Shown here piece by piece: positions 35,270 through 45,840 of a stretch of DNA of 64,000 nt. The first letter of the stretch is position 1; each line of letters begins with the position of its first letter. Under the pieces are notes generated by a model, which worked only from the letters and a program-made list of their open reading frames with translations, searched no databases and was not told where the DNA came from. This stretch comes from Phymatolithon calcareum (lineage: Eukaryota; Rhodophyta; Florideophyceae; Hapalidiales): the NCBI GenBank assembly GCA_977006965.1, contig OZ345355.1, forward strand, positions 1,178,001-1,242,000, written 5' to 3'. The position numbers and the translations under genes are program-made.

Positions 35270-37334
35270 TGTTGAAAGTGTGAAGCTTGGAGCTCTCGTC
35301 GCAACACACTTCAAAATCAAAGTTGGATCTCGGTACATGTGTACACGTGTCAAGTCGAAAAACAAAGTGTCTCGAACTTGGATTCATGAAGTTTGGCGGT
35401 GACACGTGGCAGAGTATGATAAGAGTATGACAATCATACTCCCCTCACTCAGTAGATGATTCTTGATTTTTTCATGTTACACGTGTCATATGATATTATG
35501 ACAAATTTGTTTAGGGTTAGAGTGTCTCCGTCGTCAATTAGGGTTTTGATCAAGTCTGGTTGAGTTCTCAGGTCTTATAGTCTTGACCTGGGAGATGCGG
35601 GAAATGTCGACTTTGGGGTTTATTTAACTACAAGCTCTCATTTTTAGCCTTTTGTTCCGTCAATCAGTGTGTAAGAACAATGGAATTTTAGTCTTTATCG
35701 TCGCTCAGCTTCAAAAAATAACGGCACAGTATCAAATATATGTTTCTTTCAGAGTGTCCAGTTTCCATCGAAACGCTAAAGATACGTACAGTGGTGAGCT
35801 CTGCGTACTTGCAGCCCATCCAAAGTACTGCACTGTATATCCAGAATCTTTTCACGATTGAAGTTCTGTTTTCAAAACAAACAGAAATCTGGTTTGATAA
35901 GAGGAAGCAATTTCGTCTGCAGTGGAGCACAACTGGCCCAAAAAATACGACGACGTTATGTATGAAACGGTATAATATGAAATTGTGAATATTTAATGAA
36001 GCTTACAGACACATTTCTCAAAATTGACTCGAATTTGAAAGTGTTTATTATTACATTTTGTACTGACGCTTAAGTCAGGGAGACTAAGCGTGACGTAACG
36101 CTAGAAAGGAAAGTATGTCATATTCTATGAATGACATGCAAAGTACAAAAGACTATTGCGCGCAATTGCGCATTACACACACAGTTGTGCGTAATTGTTA
36201 ATGCACGCTTACTTTGCTCACAGTTGTTTTCCGCTGAAATTTCAGAGACCAGCAAATCCGAGCTCTGCAAGTGTCACTTAGATGTCAGCGAACATGGGAG
36301 AAGCAGCTGGAATGCTGTTTCTTTTGATACTGAAAATGTCCCCATCCCATTCTTTTTTATGAAACCGCGCAAGTGCACATTTGAACAATTGCGCACTGAA
36401 TGCTCTTTTTGTGCGCAATTGTCGAAATCCAAATTGACGCAGTTTCGTAACCCGTAGGATTTTGGGGATTTTTTCTCGCCATTTTCATTGCTCTTCAATA
36501 TCCTTATTTTTCCTCGGTACAGCTGGCGCTAAATATTCATAAAAAGCAAATCGCGCGCTGTTAAATTCTCGCCAGAAACAATTGTGCACAACAAAAACGA
36601 ACATTTATGTCTAGCGCTAGCGGAACACGGTCATTTTTGTCAAGGGGGGTGTGGAGGGCATGGTTACGCTGACTTGTAAAATACTGATCAATCAGATCTT
36701 TCTACACATTCAAATCATACTTATGAAACGTTTCGGCTTCATTCTCATTCGTAGCAGAGAAAATACTGTACGTGAAAAAATATCGTTTTGACAGAAACAG
36801 GGATTATATGAAAAATGTACCCCTCGTAAGAATCTCGGTAGGAAATGATTTCTACTCGTGACTTTGACCAATCACAACGTAAATGAAACCAATCGAGTTG
36901 GTAATGTGTATTGTACACTCTATTGCGCAGATCACAGTGTCAGGACTGCAGTGTCCAATCGAAAATCGCCCTTTAGTGCTCTAATCGCTCGGTGCCGTGC
37001 TGGTTAATTCGCTCTGCATCCATGTAGGTATTTGAAAGCATTATTGGTTCGGAAATTCCAACCGACCCATTTTCTACTTGGATTCTTTTGTGCGATGTCT
37101 GATTATCAGATTAAAAACTTACAAATGAGATCAAATGCAACAAGTGTCACATAAACGTCCTGTCGAGGGAGATAGCGAAAAATGCCTTAATATCGACATT
37201 TCCCGCATCTCCCTGAGGTCCGCCAACTCAATAAACCAAGGAACTCATTCACTCACAACTCATCTTCTACTCAACCAATTCACTCCAACCAAACTTTTTC
37301 CTTCACCTCATCTCCTCCCTAACCTCCAACAACA
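35270..37334 (+). repeat. 3' LTR of E6, split by a transposon
   Basis: LTR sequence 35270-35590 and 37216-37334, 440 bp once the transposon and one CTG copy are removed, ending CTCCAACAACA. Confidence 0.85.
35591..37212. mobile_element. 1622-bp DNA transposon with perfect 20-bp TIRs, TSD CTG
   Basis: The 5' end GGAGATGCGGGAAATGTCGA and the 3' end are exact reverse complements over 20 bp. CTG is duplicated at 35588-35590 and 37213-37215. The uninterrupted mirror LTR at 22160-22190 shows the empty site with a single CTG. A 3-bp CWG target fits known PIF/Harbinger-type elements, but the interior (frames near 35652-36000 and 36131-36457) shows no recognisable transposase, so it is probably non-autonomous. 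Repeated GCGCAATTG and AATTGCGC motifs occur near 36155-36430. Confidence 0.85.
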
Positions 37335-38831
37335 TGCACGATGAATACGTAAGGAATGTGTTCGTGTCTAGCGATTTGATTAAGGAGAAAGGACGACGAC
37401 TCCTATCCATCTAACGATACCCTTCCTGGTGATGAGAAAATTCAGTTGCAGTTCTCAAATGGTTCGCTCAACGGCTTTAAAAAAAGTAATAAGCTCAAGC
37501 GTCATCGTTCGCATGGCGAGAGCGCCAATGCAGACTATGTTGGCATTGAGCGTGAGCTGCCTCCTATCAAACAGCGATTATCTAAGTACGGTGTCAATGA
37601 CATATGGAACGCAGAAGAATTCGGCCTGTACTAAATGATGGCACCAACGCAAACCATCGCGACAGGGCCTCTTCCGGGACGCAAAAAGCAAAAGCAGCGG
37701 CTGACTTTTATGTCCTGCTCAAACGCCGACGTAACCGAAAAGATGCCTTTGATGGTAATTGGAAATGCTCGCCGCCCTAGAGTGTTCAAGAAAAAGACCG
37801 GACAAGAATTAGGATTCGATTATCATTACAATGCCAAAGCCTAGATGACTATTATTTTGTTCTTTGACTGGTTAGCTCGCTTCGATTTCTACATAGCACA
37901 AACGGCAGGGCACATGGTTGCCCTGCTAGTGGACAATTGTTCTGCCCATGGCAAGACGAACGCACTGCCGCCACTTAAAAATGCCGAGGTGATATTCCTT
38001 CCACCGAGCACAACTTCGAATAACCAGCCTATAGATGCTGTAATCATAGCAGTAGTCAAGACACGCTATCGCAAGCTCCAGATTGGACGTGCACTTGACT
38101 ACAAGGGAACGAACTCGGACAATATCTACAAAATCAACCAGTTGACGGCCATGAAGTGGATGCTGTATGTTTGAGAAGAACTAGATGCCCAGATCATCTA
38201 CAACTGCTGGGAAGTGACTGGGGTCATTGACAATATTGTCTGTCGTGATACGAATGATGTCAGCACTGTTGCTAATGCTGCACTGGCGCAGGATCGTGCT
38301 GACGTTCAGGCGATTATCGACGATGTGTTGCCGGCTCGCCATCATATGAATATTGACGACTCGCTGAACCCCGTTGGTGAAAATGACTGTACTGCCGAAT
38401 GACGTGATGAGTATCTCGTGGTTAATATATTACGGAATCTATTCCATGATCCTACGACCCCTCATGAAGAAGGAAAATGAAATCGACGATGAAGGAGAAG
38501 GTGTAGTCGACAAGGTACACATGCTCCCGCTGAATGAGAAGCTCCGTCATATCGGACTTTAAATTTGAATTCTCGATGAGCGTGGGCATTGCAATACTGC
38601 TGCTCGTCGTGACCTTACAGCCGCTCAGCGAGAAATCTGAGCCGAGTACAAGTCTCAGATGCGACAGACGGGCATTACTGATTGGATGAAATAGAATAAG
38701 TAACGGGCAAGTGCGAGTTTGCACAGCACCTCAGTGTAATGAGATTATGATAAATTTCTCTTGTTGCAAAGCTCCTCTTTCTGCACAAAAAGACTGTCCA
38801 CGAGGTCGCTGCAATTAGAGGGGTCTTACTG
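37335..38831 (+). pseudogene. pogo-like (DDE_1) transposase relic, right arm
   Basis: Same protein and same three stops as the left-arm copy: IWNAEEFGLY(stop), HYNAKA(stop), MKWMLYV(stop). It ends at the terminal repeat ...GGGGTCTTACTG next to TA at 38832. The 5' end is cut by the E6 LTR. The C-terminal part (DDEGEGVVDKVHMLPLNEKL) is also visible. Confidence 0.75.
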
Positions 38832-39373
38832 TACTACACGTACCGAATACTGAAAGTGAATACACCTCTGAATGCAAACGTGATTACGGCAGCATAGAGA
38901 GCCTGCTGTTGGTGCAGCTATGATACAGGACATGCCTATCCGCATGAGAGGCATGTACTGTATCATAGCTGGCACACTTCGATCCAATACACTAAGTGGC
39001 AGAGTGTTTGCTCCAATTTTTGAATACACCAACGAACGCCGCAATCCGTTCGTGCGACTTCGGACAAGACACGGTTACTGTGACGAAGAGGCGACGCCAA
39101 TCGCTCTCAGCCGGGCAGGTGGTGTGGTCGATTGCAATTCGTTGCAGAGCAGCCACGAACGGAGTTGGACAGTGTATACATATCTAGCGGGGGGCCACGT
39201 CGCGGAAGCCAAGCGGTGTACTTTTCAGAAGGCGTCGACGTCGCGTAGAGCGAACAGCAGGTTAATAGAGCCGGGCGGCATACTTGGCACAGGGCGTCAC
39301 CAAGTCATTGATTTCCAACGGTGCGGTAAGGCACGACGGCCAGGCGGACAACGCAGGTCGGCGAGGGCTGTTT

Positions 39374-40304
39374 TGCCTGTATTGATTCGTATAAGGCAAG
39401 GCAAAAAGCGGTCGAGTCCAAGCACCAGCAATCCTGTACAGAAGAAGAAGAAGAAGAGGAAATTTTTATTATAGTGTTACCAATGCATCTGCTGACGCTT
39501 GGGGCAACACTTCTGGCGAGACACTAGTACTCAATCGAAACCCAAAAGCTCCATTTCCCTAAAAGTGACATAGTCAGCAAAACTCCAAAACCTACCTCTG
39601 GTCTCACAGAAGAGATCTTGAGGGGGAAAATGATATCGCTTCTATTGCCACGCAGAGTGCACCGTCTCTTGACGAGCGACGGCACGCACATGGGAGTTTG
39701 CGACGTCCCGAGTCGTTTCTGCGCCGAGGCGCCATGGGCGAGTTTAGCGAATTCCCGGGTCTGTCGTGCGGCGCGGCGATGCACGCGGGGGGGTTACTGA
39801 CGTCCCCAGTCTTGTCAGCGCCAGAGCGCCTTGGGCGAGTTTAGCGACATCCTGGGTCGTCCTTGCCGTGCATCTCTTTGGGACTTACTCTCGCACGGCC
39901 TGTCCGCCGATCCGCGCGGGGGAGTTTGCGTCGTTTCTGCGCCGAGGCGCCATGGCGAGTTTAGCGACTTCCCGTGTCATAGCAATCCTGTAGAGGACTG
40001 AGATAGGATTACTTTGAATCTTGAGTTTTCCCGTCCGCGATTCTAGTGGGCGTTTCGTGAGCTGCACAAAGGTAGGTAGCACCAGAGGAAGCCTCGCCCA
40101 TATCTTCGGAAGTCTGTGGGGCTTTTTTAAATAAACTTGAATAAAAAATAAAAAAAGTCTTAGGAGTGCAACTGAGGGCTTTTAAATAAAGAACTGAACA
40201 GTTGCTAGTAAAACCAACTGATTGGAAGTTGAACCCCCATGGTGGCCGTGTTTAGGCATGGAGAAACAATGACGTACGACCCAGTGTGCAAAACCTGTAT
40301 TGTA
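39374..40304. repeat. Unclassified DNA with three GC-rich imperfect repeats
   Basis: Just past the palindrome arm there is a purine-rich AGAAGAAGAAGAAG run (about 39441-39460). From about 39690 to 39980 a degenerate unit recurs three times, centred on GCGCCGAGGCGCCATGGGCG followed by AGTTTAGCGA. No convincing coding frame is seen. Near 40110-40180, short GC stems followed by GGCTTTTAAATAAA look like LINE 3' tails. Confidence 0.45.
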
Positions 40305-40837
40305 GGGTCCCCAATAACGGCCACCCTAATAATGGGCCACATAAATTTTAGTAATAATATATGCGAATACGCCAAAAATCGACATCGAAACACGATTTTG
40401 CGGCATTCTATGAGCCATTCTCGCCAAAACTATTATGCAAAAGCCTATTCTGATGCGCTAATCGAAATCTTCGAGGCTGAATACGTAGGGCGAGGATGTT
40501 GATCTTTACGTAATGGTCATCGTCGGTGCGTTATCGCCATTTTCACGTAGGGTTGTCTCTGAGAGTGGGCAGAGAGCTCATCTTGGCCATCACCATAGCG
40601 CCAAGATGGGCTCCTTCATCACTCTCAGCGACAGCCAGAAGCGTTTCAACACAGTCGTCTTTGGGTACAGTCAGCGCAAGGACCAGATCCGACTAAGATT
40701 CGCAGTGAAGACTTCACATCTTCGGCGATAAGTCAGTCCCTGATAGAAGAAATGCCGGCGACAAGGAGTCGGTTACCCTAAAACACAGATCCGACGAACC
40801 CCAGGCTCGTATTGAAAACTACAGACAACTTTACGAT

Positions 40838-41083
40838 TTGATTCTTTCGAGGTCGGAGCAACTTTGCTCCAATGGTGCAATTGTTCTGGAAAGTGGCACT
40901 ATAAAAGTATCAACGCGTAGTGGGGCAACATTGACAAGCGACAACGTTCTATCAACAATGGAGCAGGCTGAAAGAGAAAGGCTCAAGAAGCTGCAAGGAA
41001 AGCAGCAGCAGCGGAGGACCGACTACGCAGGAAGGAAGTTGTTGCTGCAGAACAGCAGGAAAAACGGGTTGAAAAAATTCTGA
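40838..41083 (+). pseudogene. Possible DDE_1 transposase C-terminal fragment
   Basis: The frame reads GATLTSDNVLSTMEQAERER and then a long Lys/Arg/Gln-rich helix, resembling the C-terminal tail after the DDE domain of pogo/Tigger transposases. A frameshift near 41060 moves the continuation (EKRVEKILRQKKR) to another frame. No DDE motif is present, so the assignment is weak; any coiled-coil protein could look like this. Confidence 0.3.
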
Positions 41084-41819
41084 GGCAGAAAAAAAGGACG
41101 ATGTCGAAGAGGCTGCCTGCAGGAGCACAAGAGTACTCGGGTTTTCCGGCGTCAGCGTCTCAAGGAGACTCGCGCAGACAGGCGCGACCGTGCCAAGCGA
41201 CGACGCCTGCACTTTGCTGACCGCCAAGGTGCATCATGTTGAAATTGAAATCTTGAATCAGGGGAGTGTTATGGGGGGGAGTAAAGCAAAGTGGTTATCA
41301 TACCGTTTTTCTGGAGTTGTGTCTGAAGTGTATGTTTGATTCATCTTTGCAGGGCTGAAATTGTTTCATAAAAATTAGAATGAAAGAGGAAAATCAGGCC
41401 CAAGTCGCCTGAACTTTGACAGCTGCCAATGTAGCGGTCGCTTTCGTTGCAGTATTCTATTTTGTGGTTATAAACAAAAAAATAATCTGCAAAGAAGATT
41501 TGTTTTGATACTTACCGAACTCATAATTTAGCCGGCACATCGATGCTATAATTTTTTCGTACACTTTTTGAAACCTCAAAATGTTGCGTTACTCCCCCCC
41601 CCCATAACACTCCCCTGCTTGAATTGATGATGCTTTTATATGTAATGAATTTTCTGACCAATTAAAATGAGTGGCCCAGATTTAGAGCACCGATCCTGAA
41701 ATCGTGGAATTCAGACCCTAACTTGTTTCATTGGATACAGGAAAATCCTCCCTTGCTGTGCGAGTGCCGTGACTCCACGTGAGTGGCTCATGTCGTAAGC
41801 TTGCCAACGATGTAGGATA

Positions 41820-42320
41820 CAGTCAACCCTCGATAACTGGATAGCTCATGTCGGGGGGTCAGAAATCCAGATATCGAGAATATTCTAGGAGTGAATTTAT
41901 ATCATATCGCAGAAACTACACGTGTACCTCAGTTTCTACAGACTATCAACAGTCCCTGTAGACGTGGTTGGTAGTAAGATGCTCGCACAGTCGAGAAGTC
42001 TTACAGATGTCGGGCCGCCATAGAGATGGAGGGCTTAGAAAGTACAGGCCGCGGCTGGATGATCTGCGCCCACTTCATTTTTCAGCCTTGTGGACATAAG
42101 TGCAAACGCGTAGAATATGCTCCGTGCCACTTACTCAAAACTTTTATAAAATTTAAGGTAGGCGCCGTGCCTCCGCCGTCAGGATATTCTACTAAGTGAG
42201 TATTCTGAATATCTTAAAATTTCGATAAATTTTGGGGTAAACGGTATTCGTGGACGCACGCAAAATTCTGAAAACTGAGGATATACGCTTAAAGAGGATC
42301 CAGTTATCGAGGGTTTACTG
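41820..42320. mobile_element. 501-bp pogo-type MITE (TSD TA)
   Basis: TA, then CAGTCAACCCTCGATAACTG, inverted at the other end as CAGTTATCGAGGGTTTACTG, then TA. CAGT ends with a TA target are typical of pogo/Tigger MITEs. It has no coding capacity. Confidence 0.8.
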
Positions 42321-42843
42321 TACATGTGAAACATCAAACTCAATGTATATTTTGCATTTATTTTTATGAGCGCCTGCAGAGTGGCCCATTATTAGGGGAC
42401 TCTGGTTGCAAGGAAACTGCCAAGGCGTTCCGTCTCCAGACGTAAGTTTATTGGTAGAGAGTACAAAAACCGTACAAGAGCTATGACGTGAGAGACATTT
42501 AGCTTTAGTCAAATTTCTGAACAATGAGAAGCTGTTGTAGGACAGCTTTAGGTGCTCAACTTCAGTGTAAGCGATCTTTCCGCAATAAAGAAAGGAAGGA
42601 ATAAGGCGCACTAAAATGAGGCAATGATTTCAGCTAGGTATCGCCCACTTAAAATGGCCTCTAGCAGTTCGCCAGCACTCACCGTGAGTCTCTTCGTCTA
42701 CCAGGAAAATCCTATTAGCTTCCTATGCTGCAGTAAACAGCACTTGTTTCGCGCAAAATAATTCGCTACTGTACGAAGAACATTCTGCTTAACTACATCC
42801 ATCCCCACAATGGTTCACCCCAATAACATTCTCACGGCCACAT
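42321..42843. other. Intergenic DNA downstream of the biotin carboxylase gene
   Basis: No gene recognised; it probably contains the 3' end of the biotin carboxylase transcription unit. The sequence duplicated at 48721-48829 ends at 42844, which may mark a transcript end. Confidence 0.4.
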
Positions 42844-42919
42844 AGTTCGAAGAAGTTCCAAAATCTCAATTGCAAAATGAAACCGACCGAAAGCACATCG
42901 TCACTCCTATTCCCGCCAA

Positions 42920-44473
42920 TCATTGCGCACTGTTCTCTTTGTTCATCTTGAGAGTCTCTAGAATACCCTCCGTTTCGATAAAGTTGGTGTATATGCAGCT
43001 CCCATCTTTAAAAGTATCGTTATCTAGCACAGCCTCATGAAACGGAATCGTCGTCGGCACGCCCTGTACAGCAGTTTCCCCCAGCGCCCGCTTCAACTTC
43101 TGAATGGCTTCTGCACGAGTCGGCGCCCACACAATCAGCTTTCCAAGCAGCGAATCGTAGTTCGGCGGGATGCGCCATCCGGTGAACACCTGACCGTCCC
43201 AACGCACACCGTTCCCACCGGCGGGAAGGAATCCGGACACCAGTCCGGGCATGGGACGGAAGTTATGGAGCGGATCCTCAGCATTGATACGGGCCTCAAT
43301 TGCGTGACCCCGTAGGACAATGTCGTCCTGCGAAATGGACAACGGGTGGCCCTCGGCGACGCGAATTTGCTGTTGGATGAGGTCCACGCCGGTGATGCAT
43401 TCGGTGATAGGATGCTCGACTTGGATACGGGTGTTCATTTCCATGAAGAAAAACTGACCTGACTTGTCCAGCAGAAATTCCACAGTGCCCGCCCCGGAAT
43501 ATCCGATCGCCTTGGCTGCGCTGACAGCGGCTGCGCCCATTCGCGCACGAAGCTCGGGGTTCACGGCAGGCGAAGGTGCCTCCTCAATTAGCTTTTGGTT
43601 TCGCCGCTGCACGGAGCAATCGCGCTCGCCGAGGTGGATGGCGTTGTTATAGTTATCTGCAAGAACTTGAATCTCCACGTGCCGAGGTGCCTCGATAAAC
43701 TTCTCGAGATACAATCCACCGTTGGCGAACGCCGACTCCGCCTCCTGCGTGCATGTTTTAAATGCCAAGTCCAGCTCACTTTCCTCCCGAATAATTTTGA
43801 TTCCGCGCCCGCCACCGCCTGCTGTCGCCTTCAGCATTACCGGATACCCCATTTCATTGGCGATGGTACGGGCTTCAGTGGCGCTCGAGAGGATGCCTGC
43901 GGAGCCCGGTACGGTAGGGACATTCGCATCGATCATGGTCTGCTTCGCCGTAGCTTTATCTCCCATGCGTGTGATGGAATCGGATGACGGTCCGATGAAG
44001 GTGATCCCCATGGAGTCACAGATCTCTGCAAATTCCGCATTCTCGCTCAGAAAGCCGTACCCAGGATGCACAGCATCAGCCTTGGTGATAGCGCATGCTG
44101 CTAGCAGGTTTGGAATGCTGAGATAGCTTTTCGGTGACGGCGCATCGCCGATGCATACTGCTTCATCCGCCAGGGACACATGCAACGCGTCACGATCAGC
44201 GGTAGAGTACACGGCCACACAAGGAATACCAAGTTCTTGGCAACTGCGGATGACGCGGATGGCGATCTCGCCCCGATTGGCAATAAGCAGTTTCTTAATC
44301 GGCTTCAGCGTTGGCGGTGGTGAAGTTACGGATTCCGGTGCGGCGGTGACCATGCGACATGGCGCACGCGACAGACGGTGACGGGACGAGCGGCGCGCAG
44401 ACAGAACTGGTTGCCCGAAGTGTGTGGTGCTCCGAAGAATGCCCGGGCTGGGCACAAACGTAGGCGCCGTCAT
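42920..44473 (-). CDS. accC: Biotin carboxylase subunit of plastid acetyl-CoA carboxylase
   Basis: 517 residues, one intronless frame. It carboxylates biotin on BCCP with ATP and bicarbonate, the first half-reaction of acetyl-CoA carboxylase, which supplies malonyl-CoA for fatty acid synthesis. Visible: ANRGEIAIRV (65-74), ATP-grasp glycine loop TAGGGGRGIKI (217-227), LGERDCSVQRRNQKLIEEAP (281-300) with the catalytic-region Lys294, MEMNTRIQVEHPITE (344-358) with Glu345, Asn347 and Arg349, and EARINAEDP (393-401). E. coli AccC is about 449 residues, so the extra ~58 N-terminal residues (Ser/Arg/Pro-rich, few acidic, Phe6) fit a plastid transit peptide. There are no BCCP or carboxyltransferase domains, so it is the bacterial multisubunit type. 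The start is the first in-frame ATG; a second Met at residue 41 precedes the mature domain. Two relics of this gene lie at 48721-48829 and 53850-54290. Confidence 0.95.
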   Translation of the reverse strand: MTAPTFVPSPGILRSTTHFGQPVLSARRSSRHRLSRAPCRMVTAAPESVTSPPPTLKPIKKLLIANRGEIAIRVIRSCQELGIPCVAVYSTADRDALHVSLADEAVCIGDAPSPKSYLSIPNLLAACAITKADAVHPGYGFLSENAEFAEICDSMGITFIGPSSDSITRMGDKATAKQTMIDANVPTVPGSAGILSSATEARTIANEMGYPVMLKATAGGGGRGIKIIREESELDLAFKTCTQEAESAFANGGLYLEKFIEAPRHVEIQVLADNYNNAIHLGERDCSVQRRNQKLIEEAPSPAVNPELRARMGAAAVSAAKAIGYSGAGTVEFLLDKSGQFFFMEMNTRIQVEHPITECITGVDLIQQQIRVAEGHPLSISQDDIVLRGHAIEARINAEDPLHNFRPMPGLVSGFLPAGGNGVRWDGQVFTGWRIPPNYDSLLGKLIVWAPTRAEAIQKLKRALGETAVQGVPTTIPFHEAVLDNDTFKDGSCIYTNFIETEGILETLKMNKENSAQ

Positions 44474-44631
44474 CGAGTGCAGCTTTCGATTTGGCGGGTG
44501 AGATCAGGAGGCGATGGGGAGCGCGGACATAGAGCAGATCTCGCTTCTGCGATTCGTACATGGGTATGATAATCTTCTTGTTCGTGTATACGTACTGTGC
44601 AGTACAGTTGAGCAAAGAGCACTTCCGAATC

Positions 44632-45840
44632 ATACTGTGAATGTTTTGAAATGAGGAAATTCGCTAAATGGTCAGAAGAAGTTGGAATTTTTCGCTAAAT
44701 AGACACCCCGAGACCCACCTACTACTCATCCGTTACGCAAAGCACTCTGTGCGAGAGTAATTAACATTATTGCATGCGCTACTCTCTCTGCTTTATTTCC
44801 GAGCCGAAAGTAGCACATCCGTGCGTCCGCACGAGCAGCAGTGACGGGCCCTCATTTCGGACGGCGTATAGGGCTTCTTGCGTTTGCTTAGGCTCCGCCG
44901 AGGAGCGCTAGATCTTGACGGATATACTCGCGCGTAAATAAAAAATAGTTCTAGACTCGGTCGAGGTGTCGGAACTGCAGTCGTCACACAACGCAATACG
45001 CACGAGGCGCTCGTGGCCCCTGCTTTGGAAGAACCTGCGCTCCGCGGGCATCAAGCACAGCGATGCAGATTTGAAGATAATCTGCATCTCTGCGCTTGAT
45101 GCCCGCGGAGCGCAGGAACTGAAAGGTACGTGTACCAGCGGCTAGAGCAGCTCACGGCGGACAACGAGCCTCTAGTAACATGGTTTTTGGAGCGCATGCA
45201 CGCGTGCGCAACTTTCGACTTCCTACGTCGTGGGTTCCCACGCCTGGGTGTCGTGAGCTATAAACAGCGCTAAACAGATCAACAGTACACTTGTCAAGGT
45301 GCATGCAGAACCAATCAGCAACCTTGAATCCTCTGTAATCAGACTCATGTCCGACAATCGCTTCAGACGAAGCCGCATGGCTCACCAGATGATGACGGAA
45401 GGCAAGTTCCGCACACCTTACTTATACAAGAAGCACTAGGAAAAAGTAATCCGAGTGGAGAAGCTGCTTGTGGAGCCGGTCATTGAAAGTAGCACGCTGA
45501 GCTGTGCTGTTTCCTGCGAAGTGAGCATTGTAAGTTTAGCCTATAGCAGATGAATACGAGGTGCATAGAGTGGTCTACCTAACGGATAAGTGGATAGTGG
45601 TTCTATATGGACCCCTGCAGAAGAGATTGACGTGGCTAGAGCCTGTGTAATTCCGATTAAGGAAGCTGAATTTTCAATGCTAGCAGAATATGCCTAGAAA
45701 GATGCCGACTTTCCTCCAGTTGGGACACATGGTACCTTCTCATTAAATCCGTTTAATTACGATAGTGGTTCTATTTAGCGCGTTTTCACTTCTTTTCTGG
45801 ACATTTAGCGAATTTCGTCATTTCGAAATTGTGCAGTGTG
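44632..45840. mobile_element. ~1.2-kb DNA element with ~60-bp imperfect TIRs
   Basis: GAAATGAGGAAATTCGCTAAA TG... at 44648 onward matches the inverted end near 45765-45827 over about 60 bp with mismatches; both contain two copies of CGCTAAAT. Similarity may extend outward to ACTG. No transposase is recognisable inside. It begins only about 160 bp upstream of the biotin carboxylase ATG, so it lies in that gene's promoter region. The exact ends and target duplication are unclear. Confidence 0.6.
45034..45116. repeat. Strong hairpin, ~37-bp arms
   Basis: CCTGCGCTCCGCGGGCATCA at 45034 continues to GATGCAGAT and is mirrored at 45080-45116 with two mismatches, around a loop of about 9 nt. It is GC-rich and would form a stable foldback in DNA or RNA. 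It lies inside the TIR element. Confidence 0.85.

Larger units (their letters stand above)
29776..37334 (+). mobile_element. Copia element E6 (plus), with solo LTR and DNA transposon inside
   Basis: 5' LTR 29776-30217, primer site 30218-30231, leader with two repeat units, gag-pol 30727-35248, polypurine tract 35261-35269, 3' LTR 35270-37334 split by a 1.6-kb transposon. Flanks AGTTC and TGCAC do not match. From about 31619 onward it is the mirror image of E5; before that it is an ordinary divergent copia copy. Confidence 0.85.
31619..39373 (+). repeat. Right arm of the ~6.13-kb inverted repeat
   Basis: Mirror image of 20007-26143. The rare differences include a G/T in the 3' LTR (near 35300) and a G/A in the pogo segment (near 38552). 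It is longer than the left arm by 1625 bp because of the transposon at 35591-37212. Confidence 0.85.
40305..42403. mobile_element. Probable Tigger/pogo-like element, decayed
   Basis: GGTCCCC-AATAACGGCCACCC and TAATAATGGGCCAC at 40305-40340 face a matching inverted GTGGCCCATTATTAGGGGAC at 42381-42400, the kind of termini found on Tigger-like elements. Between them lies a possible transposase C-terminus (about 40790-41086) and a nested MITE (41820-42320). The ends are imperfect and I did not find a clear target duplication. Confidence 0.35.

Noticed and set aside
20007-39373. The palindrome as a single giant foldback transposon
   Set aside because: The arms are a mosaic of unrelated elements, have no terminal target duplication, and their inner ends lie inside copia coding sequence; segmental inverted copying explains it better.
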